From Bacillota bacterium (GTDB taxonomy: Bacteria > Bacillota > Clostridia > Christensenellales > Aristaeellaceae): a DNA stretch of 64,000 nucleotides. The stretch lies in the NCBI GenBank assembly GCA_023416655.1, contig JAEZHK010000013.1:1-64000 (forward strand). Reading direction: 5' to 3'. The position numbers were made by a program, and so were the translations under genes. Under the pieces are notes generated by a model. That model saw only the letters and a program-made list of their open reading frames with translations, was not told the DNA's origin and did not search any database. Within the stretch, counting starts at the first letter, position 1. The number at the start of each line of letters is the position of its first letter. Positions 55,609 through 63,711 of this stretch are shown one piece after another.

Positions 55609-56622
55609 ATGGCACGACCCGCAAACAAGGACGGCATGCCCACCCTCAAGAGCATCGCGCTGAGGACAGGCTACACCGCCAACACCGTGTCCCAGGCGCT
55701 CAGGAATTCCCCCTCCGTCGCCCAGGAAACCCGGGACCAGATCCGCAAGGTCGCCCGGGAGATGGGCTATGTGCACAACGTCGTGGCCAGCTCGCTGCGC
55801 TCCGGCCGAACGCACACGGTGGCGCTGATTTATGGCGACGTTTCCAACATGCTCTTCGCCATCAAGATCCGCGAACTGGAAGAAGAACTTCGCAAGCGCG
55901 GCTACCAGGTGCTCATCCTCAATACCGACGAGGACCCGGATCTTGAGCGCCGCGCGATCCACACCGCCATTAGCCGCAAGGTGGATGGCGTGGTGCTCTG
56001 CCCCTGCCAGAAGGGTCAGGAGGGGCTGAGGCTCATGGAACAGCACCGTGTGCCCTACCTGCTCTCCGGCCGGTACTTTGAAGGCGTGGACTGCGATTCG
56101 ATCGTCTGGGCGGACTACAAGGGCGGGTTGATCGCGACGCGGCACCTGATTGAGCGCGGCTGCCGGAGAATCCTGTTCCTAAACGGCCCGGAGATCATCT
56201 CGTCGGCCAGGGAGCGGGGCCGCGGCTACCGGGACGCACTGAAAGAGGCGGGGCTTACGCCGATGGAGCGCAGCGTCCCATCCATGTCCGGCGGCGTCCG
56301 CCGCGCGCTGGACCACTGCAGCGCCGAGGGCGTCACCTATGACGGCATCTTCGCCTTCAGCGACCTGATCGCGCTGGAAGCCGCCTGCTGGCTGACCGAG
56401 CATGGCCTTCGCATTCCGGAGGATGTGCGCATGGCCGGGTTTGACGACATCCTCTCCCACATCTGCATCCCCTTCGGGCTCACGTCCATCGCCGCCGACA
56501 AGCGGCAGGAAACCCTCCTCGCGGTGGAACTGCTGCTCGGCCGCATCGAGGGCAAACAGGACCGCCCCGGCGAGCGCCGTACGATGGACGTGCAGCTGGT
56601 GGCCCGGGCCAGCTCCAGATAA
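55609..56622 (+). CDS. LacI-family transcriptional regulator
   Basis: This 337-residue regulator starts ARPANKDGMPTLKSIALRTG; the helix-turn-helix and hinge read YTANTVSQALRNSPSVAQET and MGYVHNVVASSLRSGRTHTV. The sugar-binding core has ALIYGDVSNMLFAIKIRELE, VDGVVLCPCQKGQEG, CRRILFLNGPE, DGIFAFSDLIALEA and VRMAGFDDILSHI. It is encoded divergently from the importer operon and very likely represses it through the palindrome in between. The inducer is unknown. Confidence 0.93.
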   Translation: MARPANKDGMPTLKSIALRTGYTANTVSQALRNSPSVAQETRDQIRKVAREMGYVHNVVASSLRSGRTHTVALIYGDVSNMLFAIKIRELEEELRKRGYQVLILNTDEDPDLERRAIHTAISRKVDGVVLCPCQKGQEGLRLMEQHRVPYLLSGRYFEGVDCDSIVWADYKGGLIATRHLIERGCRRILFLNGPEIISSARERGRGYRDALKEAGLTPMERSVPSMSGGVRRALDHCSAEGVTYDGIFAFSDLIALEAACWLTEHGLRIPEDVRMAGFDDILSHICIPFGLTSIAADKRQETLLAVELLLGRIEGKQDRPGERRTMDVQLVARASSR

Positions 56623-56636
56623 TCCGCATAGGCAGG

Positions 56637-56760
56637 GAACGCCAAAGGGCGCTGCCCTTTGGAATCCCGCCAGGGGAAATGATTTCCCCTGGACCCCTCA
56701 CAAAAGGAAAATGTCCGCTAGCGCGTCCATTTTCGGGTCAAAGTACAGCGGCAAACAGGT
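56637..56760. repeat. Repeat family R4 copy b (inverted)
   Basis: AAAGGGCGCTGCCCTTTGG, CCAGGGGAAATGATTTCCCC and AATGTCCGCTAGCGCGTCC are in series. The last ~50 bases (with TCAAAGTACAGCGGCAAACA) are almost identical, inverted, to 57814-57870. Copies b and c flank deoC as inverted repeats. Confidence 0.8.
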
Positions 56761-56808
56761 TTTTAGTCGAACAATGCGGGACGATATACAGGAGAATCAA
56801 CATTGCGC

Positions 56809-56847
56809 AAGGGGCCGCCTCACGAAATACTCGTGAGACGGCCCCTT
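56809..56847. terminator. Hairpin between lacI and deoC ends
   Basis: Arms AAGGGGCCG-CTCACGA and TCGTGAG-CGGCCCCTT form a long stem between the converging genes; the T tract is weak in both directions. Confidence 0.6.
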
Positions 56848-56869
56848 CATAATCCCATGTGTGGACGCT

Positions 56870-57616
56870 TCAGTAGCCGCCCTTGTTCCTCGCATCCGCC
56901 GCCTGTTCCGCGGTCAGGCCCAGCACCACCGGCGTGGAACGGTAGCCGATGCCCATCCGGTCGATGCCCAGGTCGATCAGCTCGAAGAAATGCGCCTGGT
57001 CCCGGATGCCGCCGGAGCCCTTAACCTTGCAGCGGCCTTTCGCCGCCTCCAGCATCAACTTGATCACCTCGGTGGTCGCGCCCCTGCTTTCCCCGCCTGT
57101 ATAGAAGCCCGTGGAGGTCTTGACAAAGTCCGCGCCCGCCTCGCAAGCCACATCCGTGGCCTTCGCCACCTCGTCCAGCGTCAGCGCGTCGGTCTCGAAG
57201 ATCACCTTGAGCAGCGTTCCGTACTTGTGGCAAACTGCCGCCACGGCTCGGATGTCCTCCCGCACCGCGTCCCACAGCCCGGATTTGATCCAGCCGTAGT
57301 TGGCCACGATGTCCAGATCCTCGACATCGCCGCCCTTCACGATTTCCTCCGCCTGCAAGCATTTGGAGGCGGTGGAAGAAAGCCCGAAGGGGAAGTCGCA
57401 CACCACGCAGATGCCGGTCTGGGTGCCCTCGCAGATTTCCCGCGCGATGGGGAGCGCGGAGGGGTTGATGCACACCGTCTTGCAGCCGAAATCAACGCCC
57501 TCTTGAATGTACTTTCGGATTTCGCCTTGCGTGAACTCGGGCTTGAGCACGCTCTGGTCGATGGTTGCGGCGAGCTCCCGCGCCGTCATTTCACACGCCT
57601 TTTTCGTCGGTTTCAT
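56870..57616 (-). CDS. deoC: Deoxyribose-phosphate aldolase
   Basis: This 248-residue TIM-barrel class I aldolase splits 2-deoxyribose 5-phosphate into glyceraldehyde 3-phosphate and acetaldehyde. The Schiff-base Lys lies in ADFVKTSTGF, with KVIFETDAL and the second active Lys in KVKGSGGIRD. Start MKPTKKACEM set by GGGAGGGAAAGAG; longer frames lack a site. It stands between inverted copies of repeat R4. It is close to, but not clearly part of, the importer operon. Confidence 0.93.
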   Translation of the reverse strand: MKPTKKACEMTARELAATIDQSVLKPEFTQGEIRKYIQEGVDFGCKTVCINPSALPIAREICEGTQTGICVVCDFPFGLSSTASKCLQAEEIVKGGDVEDLDIVANYGWIKSGLWDAVREDIRAVAAVCHKYGTLLKVIFETDALTLDEVAKATDVACEAGADFVKTSTGFYTGGESRGATTEVIKLMLEAAKGRCKVKGSGGIRDQAHFFELIDLGIDRMGIGYRSTPVVLGLTAEQAADARNKGGY

Positions 57617-57813
57617 CTCTTTCCCTCCCGGTCTCCTTTTTCGCCGCGTCCGGGGCCTCGCGATCTCCATGCCGCACGCTGCCCGGAAGCACCGCTGCCA
57701 TCGTAAGCCTTTCTCCACCCGCTGTCAAGGTGGCGACGGCAGAAAAGCGCCCCTTCCGCACGGAAATGGAAAGCTCTCTTCTCCTGTGCGTCGTCCCGCT
57801 ATGTCTGATTTGG

Positions 57814-57940
57814 GGCCTGTTTGCCGTTGTACTTTGACCCGAAAATGGACGCGCTAGCGGACATTTTCACCTCTTGTGCGGGGTCAAGGGGGTTCAACCC
57901 CCTTGCAGGAGGCCCGGAGGGCAGAGCCCTCCGGCGTCCT
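57814..57940. repeat. Repeat family R4 copy c
   Basis: TTTGCCGTTGTACTTTGACC, CGAAAATGGACGCGC-TAGCGGACATTTTC, GGGGTCAAGGGGG and CCGGAGGGCAGAGCCCTCCGG are in series. It fills much of the 406-base gap between deoC and the mtaB-like gene; apart from this and a terminator no other feature is seen. Confidence 0.8.
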
Positions 57941-57967
57941 CTGCCTGCTTTTCCACCTGTGCAAAGC

Positions 57968-58001
57968 AACGGGACTGTCTCGCTTCGGAGACAGCCCCGT
58001 T
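57968..58001 (-). terminator. Terminator of the mtaB-like gene
   Basis: AACGGG-CTGTCTC and GAGACAG-CCCGTT arms form a stem with a GCTTCG loop, 20 bases past the minus-strand stop. Confidence 0.8.
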
Positions 58002-58022
58002 TGTTCAAATGTCGATTCCCTC

Positions 58023-59399
58023 TTACAACCCATACTCCTTCGGAAGGAACTTGCCCTCCAGCATCGGCAGCATCATCTCGGTCAGCTCTTCCGCGGTGTC
58101 GGGCACCTCATCCAGTTGCGCCTCGATCAGGCCGATCCACTTGACTTCGCGCGGCGGCAGCTGCACCTCGCCCGCCTCGTAGGCCGTCTTGACCTCCTCG
58201 ATGGCCGCGCGCGCGCCGATGACCGTGCGCAGGTACGGGTCGTTCGTCGCGGCGATCTTCTCGCTGATCCGGAGCACCACATTGGGCCGGAGCACGTAGG
58301 CCTGCGGCGACAGATGGCTGTCGGAGTCCGCCAGCCATTTCATCAGCCGGTGCGCGCCGTCCCCGTCCTGGCTCGCGGTATTCATCAGGCGGCAGTCGTA
58401 GATCAGCTGCTCCATCGAAACGGTGGGGGCCATGTCGGCCAGCAGCTTCACGTTCTGCACGGACTCGTTGCTCCACATGTCGGCGACGCAGGCGGCGACG
58501 TTGCCCACAGGGCTCAAGTGCGCGCAGGCGGCGGCCTTGCCCTCCATCGCGATTGGCACGCCCGCGATGGCCTTCACGAACGGCCCCTCGTAGGCGCAGT
58601 CCTTGCTGGGACCCTTCGCGCCCACGTCGAAGGCGACCATCGCGCGGCCAACGGTGGCCACTCGGATCACCGACGCGAACACGCCGGGGATCATGCCCTT
58701 CTCGGCCAGGACCATGGCGGTGTTGGCGAAGCCGCAGGCGGAGTCGCCCGCCGCGATGGATCCATTCGCCTCCGCGATGCCCACGATCTTGCGCCACAGG
58801 AAATCCATGTCCCGCGCGCCCAGTACGCCCAGCGCGAAGATGGCCTGCAGAAGATCGGCGTTCACCAGCGCGTCGTCGTGCACTTCCTTGCCGCCGGTGG
58901 ACTCGATTGAAAGGAAGTCCGCGCCCGCCTTGGCCGCGCCCTCGAACACCTTCAGCATGTTTTCCAGGTACACCCCGGAGCGCAGCACCGGCGGTCGCAC
59001 GAACTCGCGGGTGTCGTTCGGGGTCAGCCGAAGCGCGCTCTTGAGACCCTTGTTGGCCTCGTATTCGAACATGATGTCGCGAACGATCTTCGTGATCTCG
59101 ATGCCCCAATCCGCATTGATCGTCATCGGCGGCAGCAGCTCGACCTCCACCACCACGCCCGCGGCGTGCAGCTCCAGCGCGCGGCGCAGCGCGCCGGTGG
59201 TCATCTGCCGGTAGTGCTCCTTGACGGCCGCATAGGTGGAATCCTCAACGAGCATCGGCGGCAGCGTGAAGTTGAGCTCGGGGTACACCTGCCCGCCGCC
59301 GATCACCATGCCGTTTTTGAGCGCGATCGGGCACGGCGAGCGCCCGTAGAGAAACTGCTCCTTGCCCGCAACCGCCAAGTGGGACTTGCAATCGCACAT
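58023..59399 (-). CDS. Methanol:corrinoid methyltransferase MtaB-like
   Basis: This 458-residue TIM-barrel protein resembles MtaB, which moves the methyl group of methanol onto a corrinoid protein. Zinc ligands known in Methanosarcina are conserved at similar numbers: Glu about 166 in LSIESTGGKEVHDD, Cys about 222 in AAGDSACGFANTAM, and Cys about 268 in GPSKDCAYEGPF. Other matches are RPPVLRSGVYLENM, IAMEGKAAACAH and MWSNESVQNVK. AGGAGGCGG precedes the ATG. The usual partner MtaC is not in the window, so methanol may not be the substrate. Confidence 0.88.
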   Translation of the reverse strand: MCDCKSHLAVAGKEQFLYGRSPCPIALKNGMVIGGGQVYPELNFTLPPMLVEDSTYAAVKEHYRQMTTGALRRALELHAAGVVVEVELLPPMTINADWGIEITKIVRDIMFEYEANKGLKSALRLTPNDTREFVRPPVLRSGVYLENMLKVFEGAAKAGADFLSIESTGGKEVHDDALVNADLLQAIFALGVLGARDMDFLWRKIVGIAEANGSIAAGDSACGFANTAMVLAEKGMIPGVFASVIRVATVGRAMVAFDVGAKGPSKDCAYEGPFVKAIAGVPIAMEGKAAACAHLSPVGNVAACVADMWSNESVQNVKLLADMAPTVSMEQLIYDCRLMNTASQDGDGAHRLMKWLADSDSHLSPQAYVLRPNVVLRISEKIAATNDPYLRTVIGARAAIEEVKTAYEAGEVQLPPREVKWIGLIEAQLDEVPDTAEELTEMMLPMLEGKFLPKEYGL

Positions 59400-59578
59400 A
59401 ATGCCGCCTCCTCATGGTCGTTCTGATCTTTCCCATCGAAATGATAGGTTTGAGTTTATTATACGGCGCGGCCCGCCCGGATGCATGTAAAAATCCGCTG
59501 GAATCATGCAATTCGGTTGGCATTCTGCGGCTTGCGCCAGACCGTGCGCGCCGCCGCGCCGATTAAAGCCAGGGACGC

Positions 59579-59848
59579 ATGCGTTTTTACCCCTTTTCGG
59601 GTGGGATGAACGCGCGAGCATCGCGCCGGAACATGGTGCGGCTTCCGAGAATGGTCGCGGCGCTTTTGACGGTTGCGGTCATGGCCTATGTCGTCTATGG
59701 CCTGGCGGCCACCAGCTTTGTGAGATGGCCCTCCATGCCCTTCACCGCAAGCTCGGGCCGCGGGGAAGGTTTCGGCGGCAGAGGGGAGAACAGCCTACGC
59801 GGCGACAGGAGGGACCAACGTGGGCTGAAGCGGCGGGCGATTGCCTGA
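59579..59848 (+). CDS. Possible small membrane protein
   Basis: An 89-residue frame has one clear helix (MVAALLTVAVMAYVVYGLAA), flanked by basic residues, and a Gly/Arg-rich tail. Its ribosome site is weak (CCAGGGACGC) and starts at 59606 or 59633 are equally possible. A hairpin terminator follows. It could be a real small protein or an open frame by chance; no family is recognised. Confidence 0.35.
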   Translation: MRFYPFSGGMNARASRRNMVRLPRMVAALLTVAVMAYVVYGLAATSFVRWPSMPFTASSGRGEGFGGRGENSLRGDRRDQRGLKRRAIA

Positions 59849-59856
59849 GCGCATAG

Positions 59857-59899
59857 ATCAATGGGGCCGCACGTATCCGCGCGGCCCCAATTATTGATC
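59857..59899. terminator. Bidirectional terminator hairpin
   Basis: TGGGGCCGC...GCGGCCCCA, extended by ATCAAT/ATTGAT-like arms, lies between the small frame and the end of the minus-strand ketopantoate reductase gene. Confidence 0.75.
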
Positions 59900-59931
59900 A
59901 ACCAACCTTTATATCGACTCGAGCGGGAACC

Positions 59932-60846
59932 TCAAAACTTGCTCTCCATCGCCCGGATCCGGTCGTACAGCATCCGGTTGACCGGGCAGTCGATCCCATG
60001 TTTTTTCCCGAGTTCCAGCACCGTCCCGGCAAAGAGGCCTACCTCGGTCTTGCGCCCGGCCTCCAGGTCCTGCCGGAGGGACGGCTTGCCGCCGGGGTTC
60101 AGCGTACCAAGAATCCTGAGCCAGTAGGCGAGGTCGTCCTCGGTCAGGCCCGCACCCTCCGCATTCGACAGCGCCAGCGCCTCCCGCATCGCCGCGATCA
60201 TCGCATCCCGCGCGGGGCCTTCCCGCTGCACGCCGCCGTAGTCGCACTCGAACACGGCCACCGCCTGGTTGACCCCGACGTTGAGCATGAACTTGCCCCA
60301 AAGGCGCCTTTGCATGTCCTCCGGCACCTCGTGGGGGATGCCGGTCTTTTCAAAAAACCGTTTGACCGCCCGCACTTTTTCAGATGAGCTAAGCCCCGGC
60401 CGGTCCCCGAAGCAGATCATCCCCATGTGGGTGTAGGTCAGGCGGTTCCCCACCTTGACGGCGTCCATGCCCTGCGCGACGGCGGGCAGCACCTTCTCCG
60501 CCCCCAGCGCGCGGCCGATGATCTCCTCGCTGACGACGCCGTTTAGCAGCGACAGAATCACCGTGTCCGGTCCGACCCGGTTCCGCACGGCCTCGATGGC
60601 GCTTTCCAGGTCGCCGAACTTCACCGCGAACAAGACGAGGTCCGAAACCTCCGCTTCCTCCGGCGTCGCATACTGGAATCGGCAGCGTTCGCCGTTACAG
60701 TACACGCCCTCCCGTTCGTACCGCGCGATCCTGTCCGCATCCGCGACGATTTTTAGCGCGCCCTCCGGCAGATTCCTACTCATTTGGTGCCCGAACAGCA
60801 CGCCCAGCGCGCCCAGGCCCACGACCGCAACCGTCCGAATCTCCAA
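59932..60846 (-). CDS. panE: 2-dehydropantoate 2-reductase (ketopantoate reductase family)
   Basis: This 304-residue NADPH-dependent reductase has a Rossmann motif VAVVGLGALGVLFGHQM, then LVLFAVKFGDLESAI, LLNGVVSEEIIG and the catalytic Lys region RRLWGKFMLNVGVNQAVAVF; the end has GGKPSLRQDLEAGRKTEV with the conserved P-S-M/L-x-x-D pattern. It would make pantoate for coenzyme A. TTG start after GGAGGATGAGGAT. It lies 19 bases after the alpha-amylase gene, so probably co-transcribed. Related members reduce other 2-keto acids. Confidence 0.88.
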   Translation of the reverse strand: MEIRTVAVVGLGALGVLFGHQMSRNLPEGALKIVADADRIARYEREGVYCNGERCRFQYATPEEAEVSDLVLFAVKFGDLESAIEAVRNRVGPDTVILSLLNGVVSEEIIGRALGAEKVLPAVAQGMDAVKVGNRLTYTHMGMICFGDRPGLSSSEKVRAVKRFFEKTGIPHEVPEDMQRRLWGKFMLNVGVNQAVAVFECDYGGVQREGPARDAMIAAMREALALSNAEGAGLTEDDLAYWLRILGTLNPGGKPSLRQDLEAGRKTEVGLFAGTVLELGKKHGIDCPVNRMLYDRIRAMESKF

Positions 60847-60865
60847 ATCCTCATCCTCCGAAATC

Positions 60866-62335
60866 TTATTGCCTGCTCGCCCAGTCCCGGTGCGCTTCGT
60901 CCGCCCACACGGAGACCGATCCGCCGTTCACCGAAAAGTCGGCAACGCCGTCCTGATCCAGCACAATGGTTTGTCGGCGGTTCCCGGTCAGATCGAAGAA
61001 GACCCGCCCGGCCCGCTCCGGTCCGAAGGCCATGCGCTTTGTACCCTCCTCGCCGCTGGAGACCACCACCGCCACGCCGGAATCCGGGTGGTCCGAATCG
61101 CCCTTGCGCACGAAGCCCACCACGTTGGGATGATCGAAGGAATCCACCTGCTCGCCGTAGGCCAGCGCCTTGCGGGCGTAGAGCAGCGGGTCCAACTGCG
61201 CCTTTTGGGACACCGGGCCGCCGTTGATCCCGTAGTAGTCTCCATAGAATACGCAGGGCAGGCCGCCCCTTCGCAGGAGGATCATGGCGTAGGCGATGGG
61301 TTTGAACCAATCGTCCACCCAGGATTCCAGCGATTCGCCCGGCTGCGAGTCATGGTTGTCCACAAACGTGATTGCGCGGAAGGGGTTGGTGGACACCAGC
61401 GTATCATCGAAAAGATGGGTCAGGTCGTAATCCCGCCCCTTCTTCGAGGCCTCCATAAAGCGGAAATGCAGCGCCACGTCAAATAGTTGTAGCGCCTGGT
61501 CCGAATCGTCGATGAAGCGGTTCAGCCTCTGCTCGTCCGCATGCCAGTACTCGCCCATCTCGAAGAAATCCGGCGAAGTGTTTCCGCGCACGTGATCGAT
61601 CAGGTTTTTCAAAAACCCCTCGTCGATGTGCTTGACCGCGTCCATCCGAAAGCCGTCCAAGTGCAGCGCGTCGATCAGCCATAGCGCCCAACGCTTGATT
61701 TCCTCCACGACGATCTCGTTGTTGTAGTCGATATCCGCGCTCATCAGGTAATCATAGTTGCCCTTTTCGTCGTCCACGCCCGCGGCCCAGTCCTTGCCCT
61801 CGCCGTAGACCTTGAAGATGGCGTTGCGCTTTGAGAGTTCATCCCGGTCGACGGCGCTGAAGTGGGTGTAGTTCCATTTGAAGCCGGAATGCTCATCCCG
61901 GCGGCCTGGGAAGGTGAAGCTGGTCCAGCCCTCGATGTCAAAGGGCTGGGAAAGCTCGCGGTTCCGGTCATTGGGGTCGACCTCGATGGCCAGAAACTTC
62001 TCCGTGCCGTCCGCCCCCGCCTTGTGGTTGAGCACCACGTCCGCGATCACCTTAACCCCCTGCCGGTGCGCTTCCTCGATCGCTTCAATCAATTGCGCCT
62101 TCGTTCCGTACCGGGTGCGCACGGTGCCCTTCTGGTCATACTCGCCCAAATCGTACAGGTCGTACACATCATAGCCCACGCTGTCCTGCTGCGAGGCCTT
62201 GGCGCAGGGCGGGATCCACACCGCGCCCATGCCCGCCTTTTGAAGCGCCTGCGCGTCGCGCTTTAGCCGGTTCCAGTGTTCCCCATCGTTCTCAATGTTC
62301 CACTCAAAGAACTGCATGATGAAATCATTGTTCAT
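60866..62335 (-). CDS. Cytoplasmic alpha-amylase, GH13
   Basis: This 489-residue GH13 enzyme has no signal peptide. It starts NNDFIMQFFEWNIENDGEHW, as in AmyS/MalS-type liquefying amylases (GH13_5). Catalytic region motifs are VIADVVLNHKAG, nucleophile Asp in LDGFRMDAVKHI, acid Glu in FFEMGEYW, and FVDNHDSQPG. It hydrolyses alpha-1,4-glucans or maltodextrins inside the cell. Start set by GGAGGAAAAAACG; the longer frame 5' is not coding. Confidence 0.93.
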   Translation of the reverse strand: MNNDFIMQFFEWNIENDGEHWNRLKRDAQALQKAGMGAVWIPPCAKASQQDSVGYDVYDLYDLGEYDQKGTVRTRYGTKAQLIEAIEEAHRQGVKVIADVVLNHKAGADGTEKFLAIEVDPNDRNRELSQPFDIEGWTSFTFPGRRDEHSGFKWNYTHFSAVDRDELSKRNAIFKVYGEGKDWAAGVDDEKGNYDYLMSADIDYNNEIVVEEIKRWALWLIDALHLDGFRMDAVKHIDEGFLKNLIDHVRGNTSPDFFEMGEYWHADEQRLNRFIDDSDQALQLFDVALHFRFMEASKKGRDYDLTHLFDDTLVSTNPFRAITFVDNHDSQPGESLESWVDDWFKPIAYAMILLRRGGLPCVFYGDYYGINGGPVSQKAQLDPLLYARKALAYGEQVDSFDHPNVVGFVRKGDSDHPDSGVAVVVSSGEEGTKRMAFGPERAGRVFFDLTGNRRQTIVLDQDGVADFSVNGGSVSVWADEAHRDWASRQ

Positions 62336-62437
62336 CGTTTTTTCCTCCGTACCGCGCCAAGCGGGTCCTTCCCCTCTATATCTCCGCACCGGCGGCGAAT
62401 CAATCACCCCGCCGCGGAGGCTTAAAGGGGGCGCGGG

Positions 62438-62466
62438 TTGACTTCCCCAACCCCACCCTGTATGAT
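62438..62466 (+). promoter_or_regulatory. Promoter of the deacetylase-ASCH operon
   Basis: TTGACT and TATGAT are separated by 17 bases, 36 bases before the start codon. Confidence 0.75.
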
Positions 62467-62501
62467 GGATTGGGTATTCAGGCACGAGGGGGGTATCCCG
62501 C

Positions 62502-63212
62502 ATGACCATCCGGCGCGTACTTTGGGGGATTGCGGCGCTGCTTGCGCTTCTCGCCATCTTATATGCATTGTTTCTTTTGTCAAAATCGAGAAGCTTTCAG
62601 ATGTTTGGGAAACTTGTGACCCACGTCGAGACGGACGAAAAGCGCATCGCGCTGACCATTGACGACGGGCCGTCGGAGCGCACCGCCGAAATTCTCTCCG
62701 CGCTTGACGAACTGGACATCCCCGCCACCTTCTTCCTGTGCGGCTCGGCGATGGCGGCTCTCCCGGAGGACGCGAAGGCGATCGCGTCGGAGGGGCACGA
62801 AATCGGCAACCACTCCTACAGCCACCGGCGGATGGTGCTCGTCTCCTACGGCTTCTGCAAAACCGAGATCGAAGAGACCAACCGCCTGATCCGCGAGGCG
62901 GGCTACGCGGGCACGATCTACTTCCGGCCGTCCAACTTCAAGAAGCTGTTCGTTCTGCCCTGGTATCTCAAAAACGCCGGGATCACCACGGTCCTTTGCA
63001 ACGTGGAGCCTGAGACGGCGCTGGGGTCCGATGCGCCCGCCGAGGAACTCGCCGCCCATATGGTCCAAGCAGCGAAGCCCGGCTCCATCGTCCTGATGCA
63101 CGCGATGTACAACGAGAACTCGCTGGATGCGATCCGGCTGGCGGTCCCGGAACTGAAGGCGCAGGGGTACGAATTCGTCACGGTGGATCAACTGATTCAA
63201 GGGAGTGCATGA
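62502..63212 (+). CDS. Membrane-anchored polysaccharide deacetylase (NodB domain)
   Basis: This 236-residue protein has an N-terminal anchor helix (VLWGIAALLALLAILYALFL) and a NodB domain of the carbohydrate esterase 4 type. Motifs are IALTIDDGPSERT (catalytic Asp and metal Asp), EIGNHSYSHRRM (metal His pair), YFRPSNFKKL and a late SIVLMHAMYNEN (His). It probably removes acetyl groups from peptidoglycan or another wall glycan. It overlaps the next gene by four bases. Confidence 0.9.
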   Translation: MTIRRVLWGIAALLALLAILYALFLLSKSRSFQMFGKLVTHVETDEKRIALTIDDGPSERTAEILSALDELDIPATFFLCGSAMAALPEDAKAIASEGHEIGNHSYSHRRMVLVSYGFCKTEIEETNRLIREAGYAGTIYFRPSNFKKLFVLPWYLKNAGITTVLCNVEPETALGSDAPAEELAAHMVQAAKPGSIVLMHAMYNENSLDAIRLAVPELKAQGYEFVTVDQLIQGSA

Positions 63213-63673
63213 AGATGGACGATCGGGCGGCGGCATTCTGGCGGAATTTTTTGCGGGAGACCGGGAAAGACGAAGCGCTCGAGCCCTACGAGTGCTTTCA
63301 CTTTCACATCAACCAGGCGGGCGCGGACGAACTACTGCAGTTGGTGCTGGAAGGCAAAAAGCGCGCGACCTGCGGCAGCGTGGAGGGCGCGAGGCTCTCG
63401 GGCCTGCGGCCGCCGCAGCCGGGCGACCTCTCCGTGGTCACCGACTGGGCGGGAACCCCCCGCTGCGTGATCGAAACCCGGTCCGTCGTCATCCTGCCCT
63501 TTGAGGCGGTCACGTTTGACCTGGCCGGCCTCGAGGGTGAAGACGAGAACCTGGCCTCCTGGCAGGCGGGCCACGAGCGCTTTTTCAGGGCCGAGGGCGC
63601 GGCGCTGGGCTACGCCTTCTCCCCGGACATGCCGGTCGCCTTTGAGACCTTCGAAGTGGTGTACCGGAACTGA
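63209..63673 (+). CDS. ASCH-domain protein
   Basis: This 154-residue protein begins with helices (RAAAFWRNFLRETGKDEALE, CFHFHINQAGADELLQLVLE) and has the ASCH motif GKKRATCGSVEG followed by PGDLSVVTDWAGTPRCVIET. The ASCH fold is related to PUA and is thought to bind RNA or modified nucleosides. The final part (GHERFFRAEGAALGYAFSPD) is usual for this subgroup. Function is unknown; co-translated with the deacetylase through an ATGA overlap. Confidence 0.88.
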   Translation: MKMDDRAAAFWRNFLRETGKDEALEPYECFHFHINQAGADELLQLVLEGKKRATCGSVEGARLSGLRPPQPGDLSVVTDWAGTPRCVIETRSVVILPFEAVTFDLAGLEGEDENLASWQAGHERFFRAEGAALGYAFSPDMPVAFETFEVVYRN

Positions 63674-63711
63674 GTTTCCTTAAGACCAAGTCATTTGTCT
63701 GCGGCCGCCCG

